Shown one piece after another: positions 14,816 through 21,447 of a DNA stretch of 21,447 nt. Position 1 is the first letter of the stretch, and each line of letters opens with the position of its first letter. The notes beneath the pieces are model-generated. The model did no database searches. It saw only the letters and a program-made list of their open reading frames with translations, and was not told the origin of the DNA. Where the stretch lies: contig SKUV01000142.1 in assembly GCA_007129775.1 (NCBI GenBank), positions 1 to 21,447 on the forward strand, given 5' to 3'. A program made the translations under genes and the position numbers. The stretch comes from Paracoccaceae bacterium (lineage in GTDB: Bacteria > Pseudomonadota > Alphaproteobacteria > Rhodobacterales > Rhodobacteraceae).

Positions 14816-14830
14816 CTAGAATCATTCTAG
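14816..14830. promoter_or_regulatory. LysR-type box, probable OxyR site for katG
   Basis: A perfect palindrome CTAGAAT-C-ATTCTAG with the T-N11-A geometry of LysR-family boxes (T14817, A14829). AGAATGAT at 14796-14803 repeats the arm 22 bases away, about two helical turns toward katG. On the minus strand the box runs into TAGACA, a possible katG -35 element, consistent with activation from this site. Inferred from position and symmetry. Confidence 0.6.
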
Positions 14831-14874
14831 CAATTCGGCTCAATCGGGATAAGTCTTATTTCCTGATTGATGTG

Positions 14875-14889
14875 ATAAGGTGCGCTTAT
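14875..14889. promoter_or_regulatory. LysR-type box over the oxyR start, possible autorepression site
   Basis: ATAAG-N5-CTTAT with T-N11-A geometry (T14876, A14888) overlaps the ribosome site and start codon of oxyR. A related ATAAG-T-CTTAT lies at 14849-14859 inside a larger imperfect palindrome (14840-14870, TCAATC/GATTGA arms). Binding here would block oxyR expression. Confidence 0.4.
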
Positions 14890-15847
14890 GATAAACCTGA
14901 CCCTCAGGCAGTTGCGCTATTTCGACGCGCTCGCCCGGCACGGGCATTTCGGACGGGCCGCCGATGCCAGCGCGATCTCGCAGCCGGCGCTGTCGATGCA
15001 GATCCGCGAGTTGGAAGCCGCGCTGGGAACGCCGCTCTTCGACCGCGGCGCGCGCCGGGTCCGCCTGACGCAATTCGGCGAGGAATTCGATGCCCGGGTG
15101 CGAGAGATTCTGCGCGCGGTGGATGACCTCGGCGATCTGGCGCGCGCTGCCCAGACGGGGCTGGTGGGGCGGTTGCGTATCGGCGTGATCCCCACCATCG
15201 CGCCTTATCTGCTGCCGCAACTGGTCGCCGCGCTGGGCGCGCGCTATCCGGGGCTGGATCTGCACCTGCGCGAGACGCTGACGCCGCGGCTGATCCGCGA
15301 ACTGGCCGAGGGGCGGCTGGATGCCGCCATCGTCGCGCTGCCGGTGTCGGAGCCGTCGCTGCTGGAGACCCCGCTTTTTTCCGAGGAATTCGTGCTGGTC
15401 CGGCCTGAAAGCGATGCAGAGCGCCCTGTTCCAGGGGCCGAGGCGTTGCGCACCATGCGCCTGCTGCTGCTGGAAGAGGGGCATTGCTTTCGCGATCAGG
15501 CGCTATCTTTCTGCCGCATGTCCGGCAGTGCGCCGCGCGAATTGCTGGATGGATCGTCGTTGTCGACGCTGGTGCAGATGGTGGGCGCGGGGCTCGGGGT
15601 GACGCTGATCCCCGAAATGGCGGTGCCGGTGGAAACTCGCTCTGCCCCGGTGTCGGTGGCGCATTTCCCGGGCCCACGCCCCGAACGACGTATCGGCATG
15701 GTCTGGCGCAGGTCGAGCCCGCTTTCGGCACAGCTGACGGAACTGGCAGAGGTGGTGCGCGAGACCGGGCGCGCACCGCAGGTTGCGATGGGTCCGACAC
15801 GGCCGCCCGGTGACACGCCGGCAAGACCCGCGGACGCAGGGCGATAG
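14888..15847 (+). CDS. oxyR: hydrogen peroxide-sensing LysR regulator OxyR
   Basis: LysR-family activator of the peroxide response. The 319-residue protein has an N-terminal winged HTH (about 1-60, LRQLRYFDALARHGHFGRAA) and a periplasmic-binding-like sensor domain. The two redox cysteines of OxyR are present at the expected places, C200 and C209, in EEGHCFRDQALSFC; this separates OxyR from other LysR regulators. Oxidation to a disulfide is the known switch. The start at 14888 has AAGG seven bases upstream. It is divergent from katG, its classic target. The last about 25 residues are proline- and arginine-rich and outside the conserved domain. Confidence 0.94.
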   Translation: MINLTLRQLRYFDALARHGHFGRAADASAISQPALSMQIRELEAALGTPLFDRGARRVRLTQFGEEFDARVREILRAVDDLGDLARAAQTGLVGRLRIGVIPTIAPYLLPQLVAALGARYPGLDLHLRETLTPRLIRELAEGRLDAAIVALPVSEPSLLETPLFSEEFVLVRPESDAERPVPGAEALRTMRLLLLEEGHCFRDQALSFCRMSGSAPRELLDGSSLSTLVQMVGAGLGVTLIPEMAVPVETRSAPVSVAHFPGPRPERRIGMVWRRSSPLSAQLTELAEVVRETGRAPQVAMGPTRPPGDTPARPADAGR

Positions 15848-15979
15848 CGCCCGCCGGCCCCGCGCAAAGATCGTGCGGCGGACCGGCCGCGGCCATCTAA
15901 CACCGCCGCTGCGCTTCCTCTGGCCGCGATCCCGCGATAGGGTCCGGTCAACCATGTCCGAAGCAAGGGGAGAGGCGCC

Positions 15980-18280
15980 ATGGCGGCCTTCGGCAAGAGC
16001 CAGAATGTTCTGCGAACCGAGGATATGCGGTTCCTGACCGGACAGGGCCGGTATGTCGATGACATCGCGCCGCAGGGCGCCCTGCGCGCGGTTTTCGTGC
16101 GCGCGCCCGTCGCCAATGCCGATCTTGGCGCCATCGACACCGCCGCGGCCCGCGCCGCGCCGGGCGTACATCTGGTCCTGACCGGCGACGATCTGGAGGC
16201 GGCGGGACTTGATCTCGACATGAAGGCAACGGTGGTCGAAAATCAGGATGGCAGCGAGGGCGCGCGCACGTTCAGGCCGGTTCTGGCGCGGGGACGCGTG
16301 CGCTTCGTGGGCGAGGCTGTGGCGATCGTGGTGGCCGATACGCTCGATCAGGCGCGTGACGCCGCCGAACTGGTGCAGGTGGATTATGCCGAGCGCCCCG
16401 CCCATGTCACGACCGCTCCGGGGGGCGAGGCGCTGCATGATGCCGCGCCGGATAACATCGCCTTCGACTGGGCGCTGGGCGATGCCGAAGCGGCGGCGAA
16501 GGCGCTCGCCGCCTCGGCACATCGCGTCCGGCTGCGGATCGAGGACAACCGCGTGATCGCCTGCTCGATGGAGCCGCGTGGCGCCACCGCCGAATGGGAC
16601 GGCGCACGCCTGCATCTGGCGGTGAACGGTCAGGGCGTCTGGGGTGAGCGTGATGCCATCGCCCGGGCCCTGCGCCTGCCGGCCGATGCGGTGCGCGTCA
16701 CCAACCCCGATGTGGGCGGCGGTTTTGGCATGAAGGGGATGCGCTATCCCGAATATGTCGTGATCGCCGAGGCCGCGCGCCGGTTGGGCCGGCCGGTGCA
16801 CTGGATGTCTGAGCGCGGCGAGGCGATGCTGACCGACAATGCCGGGCGCGATCTGGTGTCGGTAACCGAGATCGGCTTCGACGCCGATTACCGGATCACC
16901 GCCTATCGCGTGGACACGCTCGCCAATCTGGGGGCCTACAATTCCGAATTCGGCCAGCCCATCCAGACGCGGCTGTTCGCCAAGGTGCTGACCGGGGTCT
17001 ATGATATCGCCTGCGTCCATCAGCGGGCGCGCGGCATTTTCACCAACACCACGCAGGTCGATGCCTATCGCGGCGCCGGCCGGCCCGAGGCGATCTATGT
17101 GCTGGAACGCACCATGGACAACGCCGCCCGGGTTCTGGGCGTGGACCCGTGGGATCTGCGCCGGCGCAATTTCATCCCGCCGGCGGCCTTTCCCTACCGC
17201 ACCGCCAGCGGAGAGCTTTACGACGTGGGCGATTTCGCCCGGGTGCTGGACCGGGTCCGGGCCGATGCCGATGCCGAAGGCCTGCCGGCGCGCAAGGCGG
17301 CCTCGCGCGCGGCGGGGCGGCTGCGGGGGATGGGTCTGTGTTGCTATATCGAATCGATCCTCGGCAGCCCGACCGAGGATGCGACGGTGGTCTTTCACGA
17401 TGACGGCACCGTCGCGCTCCACGTCGGCACCCAGTCCAACGGCCAGGGCCACGAGACCGTATTCGCGCAATTCCTGTCCGACCGCAGCGGTATCCCGCTG
17501 GAGGCGATTCGCGTGGTTCAGGGCGACAGCGACCTGATCCCGAGGGGTGGCGGCACCGGCGGTTCGCGCTCGGTGACGGTGCAGAGCAACGCCACGATGG
17601 TTACGGTGAGCGAAATGATCGCGCGTCTGTCGCCCTTCGTGGCCGGTGAACTGGGTGTGCCGCCCGAGACGCTCGATTTCCGCGATGGCGCCTTCCGCGC
17701 CGAAGGCTCCAACCGCACGCCGGACCTGCTGGAGGTCGCTGCCATGGCCCGGGCGGCCGGGCGCAAGGACCTGCTGCGCCATTCCGGTCAGGACACCCTG
17801 CCGGGCCGGTCCTATCCCAACGGCGCCCATGTGGCCGAGGTCGAGATCGACCCCGACACCGGCATCGTCCGGCTGGAGCGCTATACCGTGATCGACGATT
17901 TCGGCAATCTGATGCACCCGATGCTGGCTATCGGTCAGGTCCACGGCGGCGTCGCCCAGGGTTTCGGTCAGGCGGTCACCGAAAGCGTCGTCCATGATCC
18001 GCAGGGCCAGCTACTGAGCGCGAGTTTCATGGACTACGCCCTGCCGCGTGCCGACGATCTGCCGATGTTCGTGATCGGGTTCGAGCCGGTGCCCTCAACC
18101 GCCAATCCGCTGGGCATGAAGGGCTGTGGCGAGGCCGGCACCGTGGGCTCGATGGCTGCGGTGGCCAACGCGGTTCAGGATGCGCTGTCGCAAGCCGGCG
18201 CCGGGCATGTGGACATGCCCTTCACGCCCGCCCGCGTCTGGCAGATGCTCCAGCGCGCCAAGGCCGACGCGGCGGCCTGA
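15980..18280 (+). CDS. molybdenum hydroxylase large subunit, CoxL form II (xanthine dehydrogenase family)
   Basis: A 766-residue molybdopterin-cytosine-dinucleotide-binding subunit of the xanthine oxidase family. The N-terminal Ald_Xan_dh a/b hammerhead domain (about 18-130) is followed by the Mo-binding domains with VGGGFGMKG (245-253), the active-site loop AYRGAGR (362-368) and the catalytic glutamate E718 in KGCGEAGTVGS. AYRGAGR is the form II signature; true CO dehydrogenase (form I) has AYxCSFR, so CO oxidation is not expected and the substrate is unknown. The start at 15980 has GGGGAGAGG before it. The iron-sulfur (CoxS) and FAD (CoxM) subunits are not adjacent: oxyR is upstream and metF converges downstream. 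Partner subunits must be encoded elsewhere, or the protein works alone. Confidence 0.9.
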   Translation: MAAFGKSQNVLRTEDMRFLTGQGRYVDDIAPQGALRAVFVRAPVANADLGAIDTAAARAAPGVHLVLTGDDLEAAGLDLDMKATVVENQDGSEGARTFRPVLARGRVRFVGEAVAIVVADTLDQARDAAELVQVDYAERPAHVTTAPGGEALHDAAPDNIAFDWALGDAEAAAKALAASAHRVRLRIEDNRVIACSMEPRGATAEWDGARLHLAVNGQGVWGERDAIARALRLPADAVRVTNPDVGGGFGMKGMRYPEYVVIAEAARRLGRPVHWMSERGEAMLTDNAGRDLVSVTEIGFDADYRITAYRVDTLANLGAYNSEFGQPIQTRLFAKVLTGVYDIACVHQRARGIFTNTTQVDAYRGAGRPEAIYVLERTMDNAARVLGVDPWDLRRRNFIPPAAFPYRTASGELYDVGDFARVLDRVRADADAEGLPARKAASRAAGRLRGMGLCCYIESILGSPTEDATVVFHDDGTVALHVGTQSNGQGHETVFAQFLSDRSGIPLEAIRVVQGDSDLIPRGGGTGGSRSVTVQSNATMVTVSEMIARLSPFVAGELGVPPETLDFRDGAFRAEGSNRTPDLLEVAAMARAAGRKDLLRHSGQDTLPGRSYPNGAHVAEVEIDPDTGIVRLERYTVIDDFGNLMHPMLAIGQVHGGVAQGFGQAVTESVVHDPQGQLLSASFMDYALPRADDLPMFVIGFEPVPSTANPLGMKGCGEAGTVGSMAAVANAVQDALSQAGAGHVDMPFTPARVWQMLQRAKADAAA

Positions 18281-18364
18281 GCCGCCGCGCCGCGCAGGCT
18301 TGAGAGCGGGAATTGACCCGTTTGCTCCGGCCGTTTGTCAGCGCCGGCGCAGCGGGCATGTCCT

Positions 18365-19237
18365 TTACGCGACCTTTTCCAGCCGCGCCGTCGGCTGCAC
18401 GCCCAGCGCGTGGCAGACGTCGCGGGTCAGATGCGGCCGGTTCAGTGTGTAGAAATGCAGCGCCTCGACCCCTTCCTGCCGCAGCCGGTCGCACATCTCG
18501 GTGCAGATCGTGGTCGCCAGAAGATCGCTGCGGCCATCGCGTTCCGCCTTGGCAAAGGCATCGTCCATCCAGTCGGGAATCGACGCGCCACAGGCGGCGG
18601 CGAATTTGCGGATCCCCTTCCAGTTCTCGATCGGAACGATACCGGGAATGATGCGGCTGGCGTCGATCCCCTCGCGCGCGCAGGTGTCGCGAAAGCGCAG
18701 GAACGTCTCCGCCTCGAAAAAGAACTGGGTGATGGCCGAATCGGCGCCGGCCTCGAACTTGCGCTTGAGCCAGCGCACATCGGCCATGGTGTCGGCGGCT
18801 TCGGGATGCGGCTCGGGATAGGCGCCCACGCGCAGGGTAAAATCGCCGGTCGCGGCCAGCGCCTCGATCAGTTCGACCGAATGGGCAAAGCCGTCGGGAT
18901 GTGGGGTGAACCGATCCTGCCCTTTCGGCGCGTCGCCGCGCAGCGCCACGATTTCGCGCACGCCCGCATCGGCATAAGCGCGCACAATCTCCATCGTTTC
19001 CGCCCTGGTCGCGTCGACGCAGGTCAGATGCGCCGCGACATTCAGGCCGAATTGCGCGCCGATCGTCGTTACCGCCTCGTGGGTCAGCTTGCGCGTGGTG
19101 CCGCCCGCGCCATAGGTGACCGACACGAATTGCGGCGCCAGCGGCGCAAGCATGCGCACGGTCTCCCAGAGCCGAAAGCTGGCCTCCAGCGATTTCGGCG
19201 GAAAGAATTCGAACGAGACGCGTGGCGCGGCTGACAT
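18365..19237 (-). CDS. metF: methylenetetrahydrofolate reductase MetF
   Basis: Reduces 5,10-methylene- to 5-methyl-tetrahydrofolate, the methyl donor for methionine synthesis; flavoprotein TIM barrel. The 290-residue product has the catalytic glutamate E10 in SFEFFPPKS, the AHLTCVDATR segment (69-78), D102 in ALRGDAPKG, and AITQFFFEAETFLRF. I chose the ATG at 19237, with AAAGGGG upstream; the frame is open to about 19363 but the extra part lies in the promoter region. It is divergent from metR, and a near-consensus MetR box lies between them, so methionine/homocysteine-dependent control is likely. Length is typical of bacterial MetF. Confidence 0.96.
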   Translation of the reverse strand: MSAAPRVSFEFFPPKSLEASFRLWETVRMLAPLAPQFVSVTYGAGGTTRKLTHEAVTTIGAQFGLNVAAHLTCVDATRAETMEIVRAYADAGVREIVALRGDAPKGQDRFTPHPDGFAHSVELIEALAATGDFTLRVGAYPEPHPEAADTMADVRWLKRKFEAGADSAITQFFFEAETFLRFRDTCAREGIDASRIIPGIVPIENWKGIRKFAAACGASIPDWMDDAFAKAERDGRSDLLATTICTEMCDRLRQEGVEALHFYTLNRPHLTRDVCHALGVQPTARLEKVA

Positions 19238-19282
19238 GGCGGACCCCTTTGATGATCCCTTCTTGTCGCATCTTGGGCGATG

Positions 19283-19295
19283 TGAGACAAATTCA
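19283..19295. promoter_or_regulatory. MetR-type binding site in the metF/metR intergenic region
   Basis: TGAG-ACAAA-TTCA matches the enterobacterial MetR consensus TGAA-N5-TTCA at seven of eight defined positions. It lies 46 bases before metF and 34 bases before metR. A TGAGA/TCTCA inverted pair (19283-19287 and 19300-19304) overlaps it, giving a possible extended site. Confidence 0.5.
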
Positions 19296-19328
19296 TAATT
19301 CTCAACATCAATATGAGGCCCACTTGCG

Positions 19329-20255
19329 ATGCACCTCGAATTCCGGCACCTGCGCACGATCAAGGCGATCCATCAGGCCGGCGGGCTGGCGCGGGCGGCG
19401 GATATTCTGCACATTACCCAATCGGCGCTGAGCCATCAGGTCAAGGGGCTGGAGGATCAGGCCGGGGTGGAGTTGTTCGTCCGCCGCTCCAAGCCGCTGA
19501 AGCTGTCGGCGGCCGGTATGAAGCTGCTGCGTCTGGCCGAGCGGGTCCTGCCCGAGGTCGAGGCGCTGGAGGAGGAGTTTCGCGGCCTGATTTCGGGCAA
19601 GTCCGGGCGGCTGCACATTGCCATCGAATGCCATGCCTGTTTCGAATGGCTCTTTCCGGTGCTGGAGCAATTCCGCCACGCATGGCCCGACGTGGATGTG
19701 GATATCCGCCCGGGCCTCGCCTTCGGCGCGCTGCCGGCGCTCTTGCGCGAAGAGGTCGATCTGGTGGTCTCCTCCGATCCGGAGGATCTGGCCGGTGTCG
19801 ATTTCACGCCGCTATTCGATTACGAGCCGGTCTTCGTGGCCGCCGCGGGCCACCCGCTGGCGGCGAAGCCCTTTGTCGAGGCCGAGGATTTCCGCAACGA
19901 GACGCTGATCACCTATCCGGTGGACCGGGCGCGGCTCGATGTCTTCACCCAGTTGCTGACGCCCGCCAAGGTAGAGCCGCGGGCGCTTCGGCAGGTGGAA
20001 CTGACGGCGGTGATCCTGCTTCTGGTGGCATCGAATCGCGGGGTGTCGGTGCTGCCCGACTGGGTGCTGCGCGAGGTGCGCTATCATTCCGACTATATCA
20101 CCCGGCCGATCACCGAAACCGGGCTGACCCGGCGCCTCTACGCCGCCACCCGGGCCGAGGATACGACCAAACCCTTCATGGCCCATGTGCTGCGCCTCGC
20201 CCGGACCGAGCCGGTGAAACTGCAGCGCGATCAGGGCGGGCGCGCCGCTGGCTGA
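19329..20255 (+). CDS. metR: LysR-family regulator of methionine synthesis MetR
   Basis: Homocysteine-responsive LysR activator of methionine genes. The 308-residue protein follows E. coli MetR closely in several blocks: MHLEFRHLRTIKAIHQAG (HTH start), LHITQSALSHQVKGLEDQ, VELFVRRSKPLKLS, the distinctive IAIECHACFEWLFPVLEQF at about 97-115, and ITYPVDRARLDVF. HTH about 1-60, substrate-binding domain about 90-295. The start at 19329 is preceded by GAGG at a somewhat long distance. It is divergent from metF, the usual MetR arrangement, and no metE lies nearby. After the stop comes the repeat-bearing intergenic region. Confidence 0.93.
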   Translation: MHLEFRHLRTIKAIHQAGGLARAADILHITQSALSHQVKGLEDQAGVELFVRRSKPLKLSAAGMKLLRLAERVLPEVEALEEEFRGLISGKSGRLHIAIECHACFEWLFPVLEQFRHAWPDVDVDIRPGLAFGALPALLREEVDLVVSSDPEDLAGVDFTPLFDYEPVFVAAAGHPLAAKPFVEAEDFRNETLITYPVDRARLDVFTQLLTPAKVEPRALRQVELTAVILLLVASNRGVSVLPDWVLREVRYHSDYITRPITETGLTRRLYAATRAEDTTKPFMAHVLRLARTEPVKLQRDQGGRAAG

Positions 20256-20274
20256 TTTGCTCCGCGCCAGCTCC

Positions 20275-20476
20275 GCCCGGTGAACGCGGCGAGCGCCTCC
20301 CGGGTAGCGAATGGCCGCCCCCCGGTCAGCCGCTTTGGCGCTGCCGGGTGCATCATTCGAGGACGTTCGCACGTGGCTGGCACAAAAGCGCCTATCGCAA
20401 GCGTTGCGGGCAGCTGACCGCGGCCATCCGTTGCGCTTGTATGGAGCTCCTTTTCGCAACCGTCCCATTTCTGCCT
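20275..20476. repeat. 202-bp degenerate tandem repeat, copy A
   Basis: First of about 2.5 copies in the 637-base gene-free gap between metR and aconitase. Shared anchors with copy B are GCCCGGTGAAC at the start, CAGCCGCTTTGGC at 20327, and a 33-base block from 20403 with about three differences. The hairpin CCCGGT/GCCGGG around the CAGCCGCTTTGGC loop keeps pairing through a T-G wobble. No open frame is conserved between copies, because the 202-base period is not a multiple of three. Confidence 0.7.
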
Positions 20477-20678
20477 GCCCGGTGAACAGCCGCGTAAGCG
20501 GCCCGGGCAGCGGATGGCCGCCTCCCCGGCCAGCCGCTTTGGCAGGGCCGGGTGCACCGTGCGAGGTCGTCCGGACGGGGCCGGGATAAACCGCCCACCT
20601 CGGCCGTTGCGGGCGGCTGTCCGCGACCATCCGTTGCCCTGCTGTGGCGCGCTTCCTCGCAACAGCCCGTTTCCGCCC
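20477..20678. repeat. 202-bp degenerate tandem repeat, copy B
   Basis: Second copy, starting exactly 202 bases after the first with GCCCGGTGAAC. It has the perfect CCCGGCC/GGCCGGG hairpin (about 20524-20552) around AGCCGCTTTGGC, and the conserved GTTGCGGGC, GCTG, CCATCCGTTGC block from 20606. Gives the clearest hairpin together with copy C. Confidence 0.7.
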
Positions 20679-20790
20679 GCCCGGTGAGCATCCGCGCAAG
20701 CGACCCACGACGCAGATGGCCGCCCCCCGGCCAGCCGCTTTGGCGCGGCCGGGTGCATAGTTCTAGGTTTTCCGGACCGGGCCGGGCGGC
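20679..20790. repeat. 202-bp degenerate tandem repeat, partial copy C
   Basis: Third copy, starting 202 bases after copy B with GCCCGGTGAGC. It keeps GATGGCCGCC, the CCCGGCC/GGCCGGG hairpin with the AGCCGCTTTGGCGC loop (about 20725-20753), and GGGTGCA. It then breaks off at the aconitase terminator, lacking the GTTGCGGGC block. Confidence 0.65.
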
Positions 20791-20792
20791 GA

Positions 20793-20830
20793 AAAGGCAA
20801 ACGGGCCGCCCCGAGGGACGGCCCGCCTTT
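20793..20830 (-). terminator. strong intrinsic terminator after aconitase, probably bidirectional
   Basis: AAAGGC (20793-20798) pairs with GCCTTT (20825-20830) around a stem CGGGCCGCCC (20802-20811) with GGGACGGCCCG (20815-20825; one position is a G-U pair on the minus strand). On the minus strand the stem is followed by TTTGCCTTTTC. It lies about 62 bases beyond the aconitase stop. The same palindrome gives CCTTTGTCTT on the plus strand, so it could stop transcripts from both sides. Confidence 0.85.
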
Positions 20831-20892
20831 GTCTTGTGGCGTTCTGGTCCTGCTTGCCGGCAGGCGGAAGGCCGCCCGCTCAGGCTGCCTGC

Positions 20893-21447
<555 letters not shown>

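Noticed and set aside
12368..14830. An 820-residue open frame on the plus strand across katG
   Set aside because: It is antisense to an unmistakable katG, is rich in His, Arg, Gly and Ala with no domain signal, and results from high GC at third positions.
15503..17995. An 830-residue open frame on the minus strand across oxyR and the molybdenum hydroxylase gene
   Set aside because: It spans two well-supported genes in antisense, and the translation is low-complexity with no recognisable motif.
15980..18280. Annotation as aerobic carbon monoxide dehydrogenase large subunit
   Set aside because: The active-site loop is AYRGAGR (form II), not the AYxCSFR loop of true CO dehydrogenase, and no coxM or coxS is adjacent.
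19238..19328. SAM-II or SAH riboswitch before metF
   Set aside because: The leader is short and I could not find the expected pseudoknot-forming segments; the MetR box explains the region better.
19812..20708. Minus-strand open frame running through the 202-bp repeats
   Set aside because: It begins in the repeats and continues as antisense of metR. The repeat period is not a multiple of three and the amino acid sequence is not conserved between copies, so the repeats are not coding in this frame.
20275..20790. CRISPR array
   Set aside because: The unit is about 202 bases and diverged throughout; there are no short identical repeats with unique spacers and no cas genes.

Overview
This is a GC-rich, densely packed chromosomal window that looks like an alphaproteobacterium of the Rhodobacterales (Paracoccaceae/roseobacter type). 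The support is gene content and protein style: the longer alphaproteobacterial type of SerC next to SerA with a serC-motif-like RNA leader, a PhoU-PhoB pair, a divergent MetR/MetF pair, a divergent KatG/OxyR pair, an ExoD protein and an Lrp-type regulator beside a fold-III ornithine decarboxylase. The genus cannot be named from the sequence. I see no rRNA, tRNA, CRISPR array, insertion sequence, phage gene or plasmid gene. This is core and metabolic chromosome rather than a mobile island.

Layout. (1) 1-1420, minus strand: serine biosynthesis, serC followed by the 5' end of serA, with a structured leader before serC. The serA reading frame is broken by an in-frame TAG at codon 17. (2) 1527-3837, minus strand: an RpiR-family regulator overlapping a class III aminotransferase by ATGA, with an inverted repeat in front. 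(3) 4048-6602, minus strand: a DpaL-like PLP lyase, then phoU and phoB (overlapping by ATGA). The pst genes and phoR are not beside them. (4) 6887-10117: an MFS transporter converging on an ornithine/lysine decarboxylase, which is divergent from an Lrp/AsnC regulator. Their shared promoter region carries two tandem 20-bp repeats. (5) 10255-12345: exoD (plus) converging on rimO (minus). (6) 12406-15847: katG and oxyR, divergent, with LysR-type palindromes and a katG leader hairpin between them. (7) 15980-18280: a lone molybdenum hydroxylase large subunit of the CoxL form II type, with no small or FAD subunit gene beside it. (8) 18365-20255: metF and metR, divergent, with a near-consensus MetR box. 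(9) 20256-20892: the only long gene-free stretch. It holds about 2.5 degenerate copies of a 202-bp tandem repeat, each with a conserved hairpin, then a strong terminator. (10) 20893-21447: the C-terminal swivel domain of aconitase, running off the window.

How it fits together. Much of the window is built from enzyme-plus-local-regulator modules (RpiR/aminotransferase, Lrp/decarboxylase, OxyR/KatG, MetR/MetF), each with a visible operator-like repeat in the regulator's promoter region. I did not find a clear multi-gene undescribed system. The best candidates for something new are the 202-bp hairpin-bearing repeats at 20275-20790, the solitary form II hydroxylase, the decarboxylase leader with its repeat-bearing promoter, and the DpaL-like enzyme that lacks a key aspartate. 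The serA stop codon is either a real auxotrophic lesion or a base-calling error.
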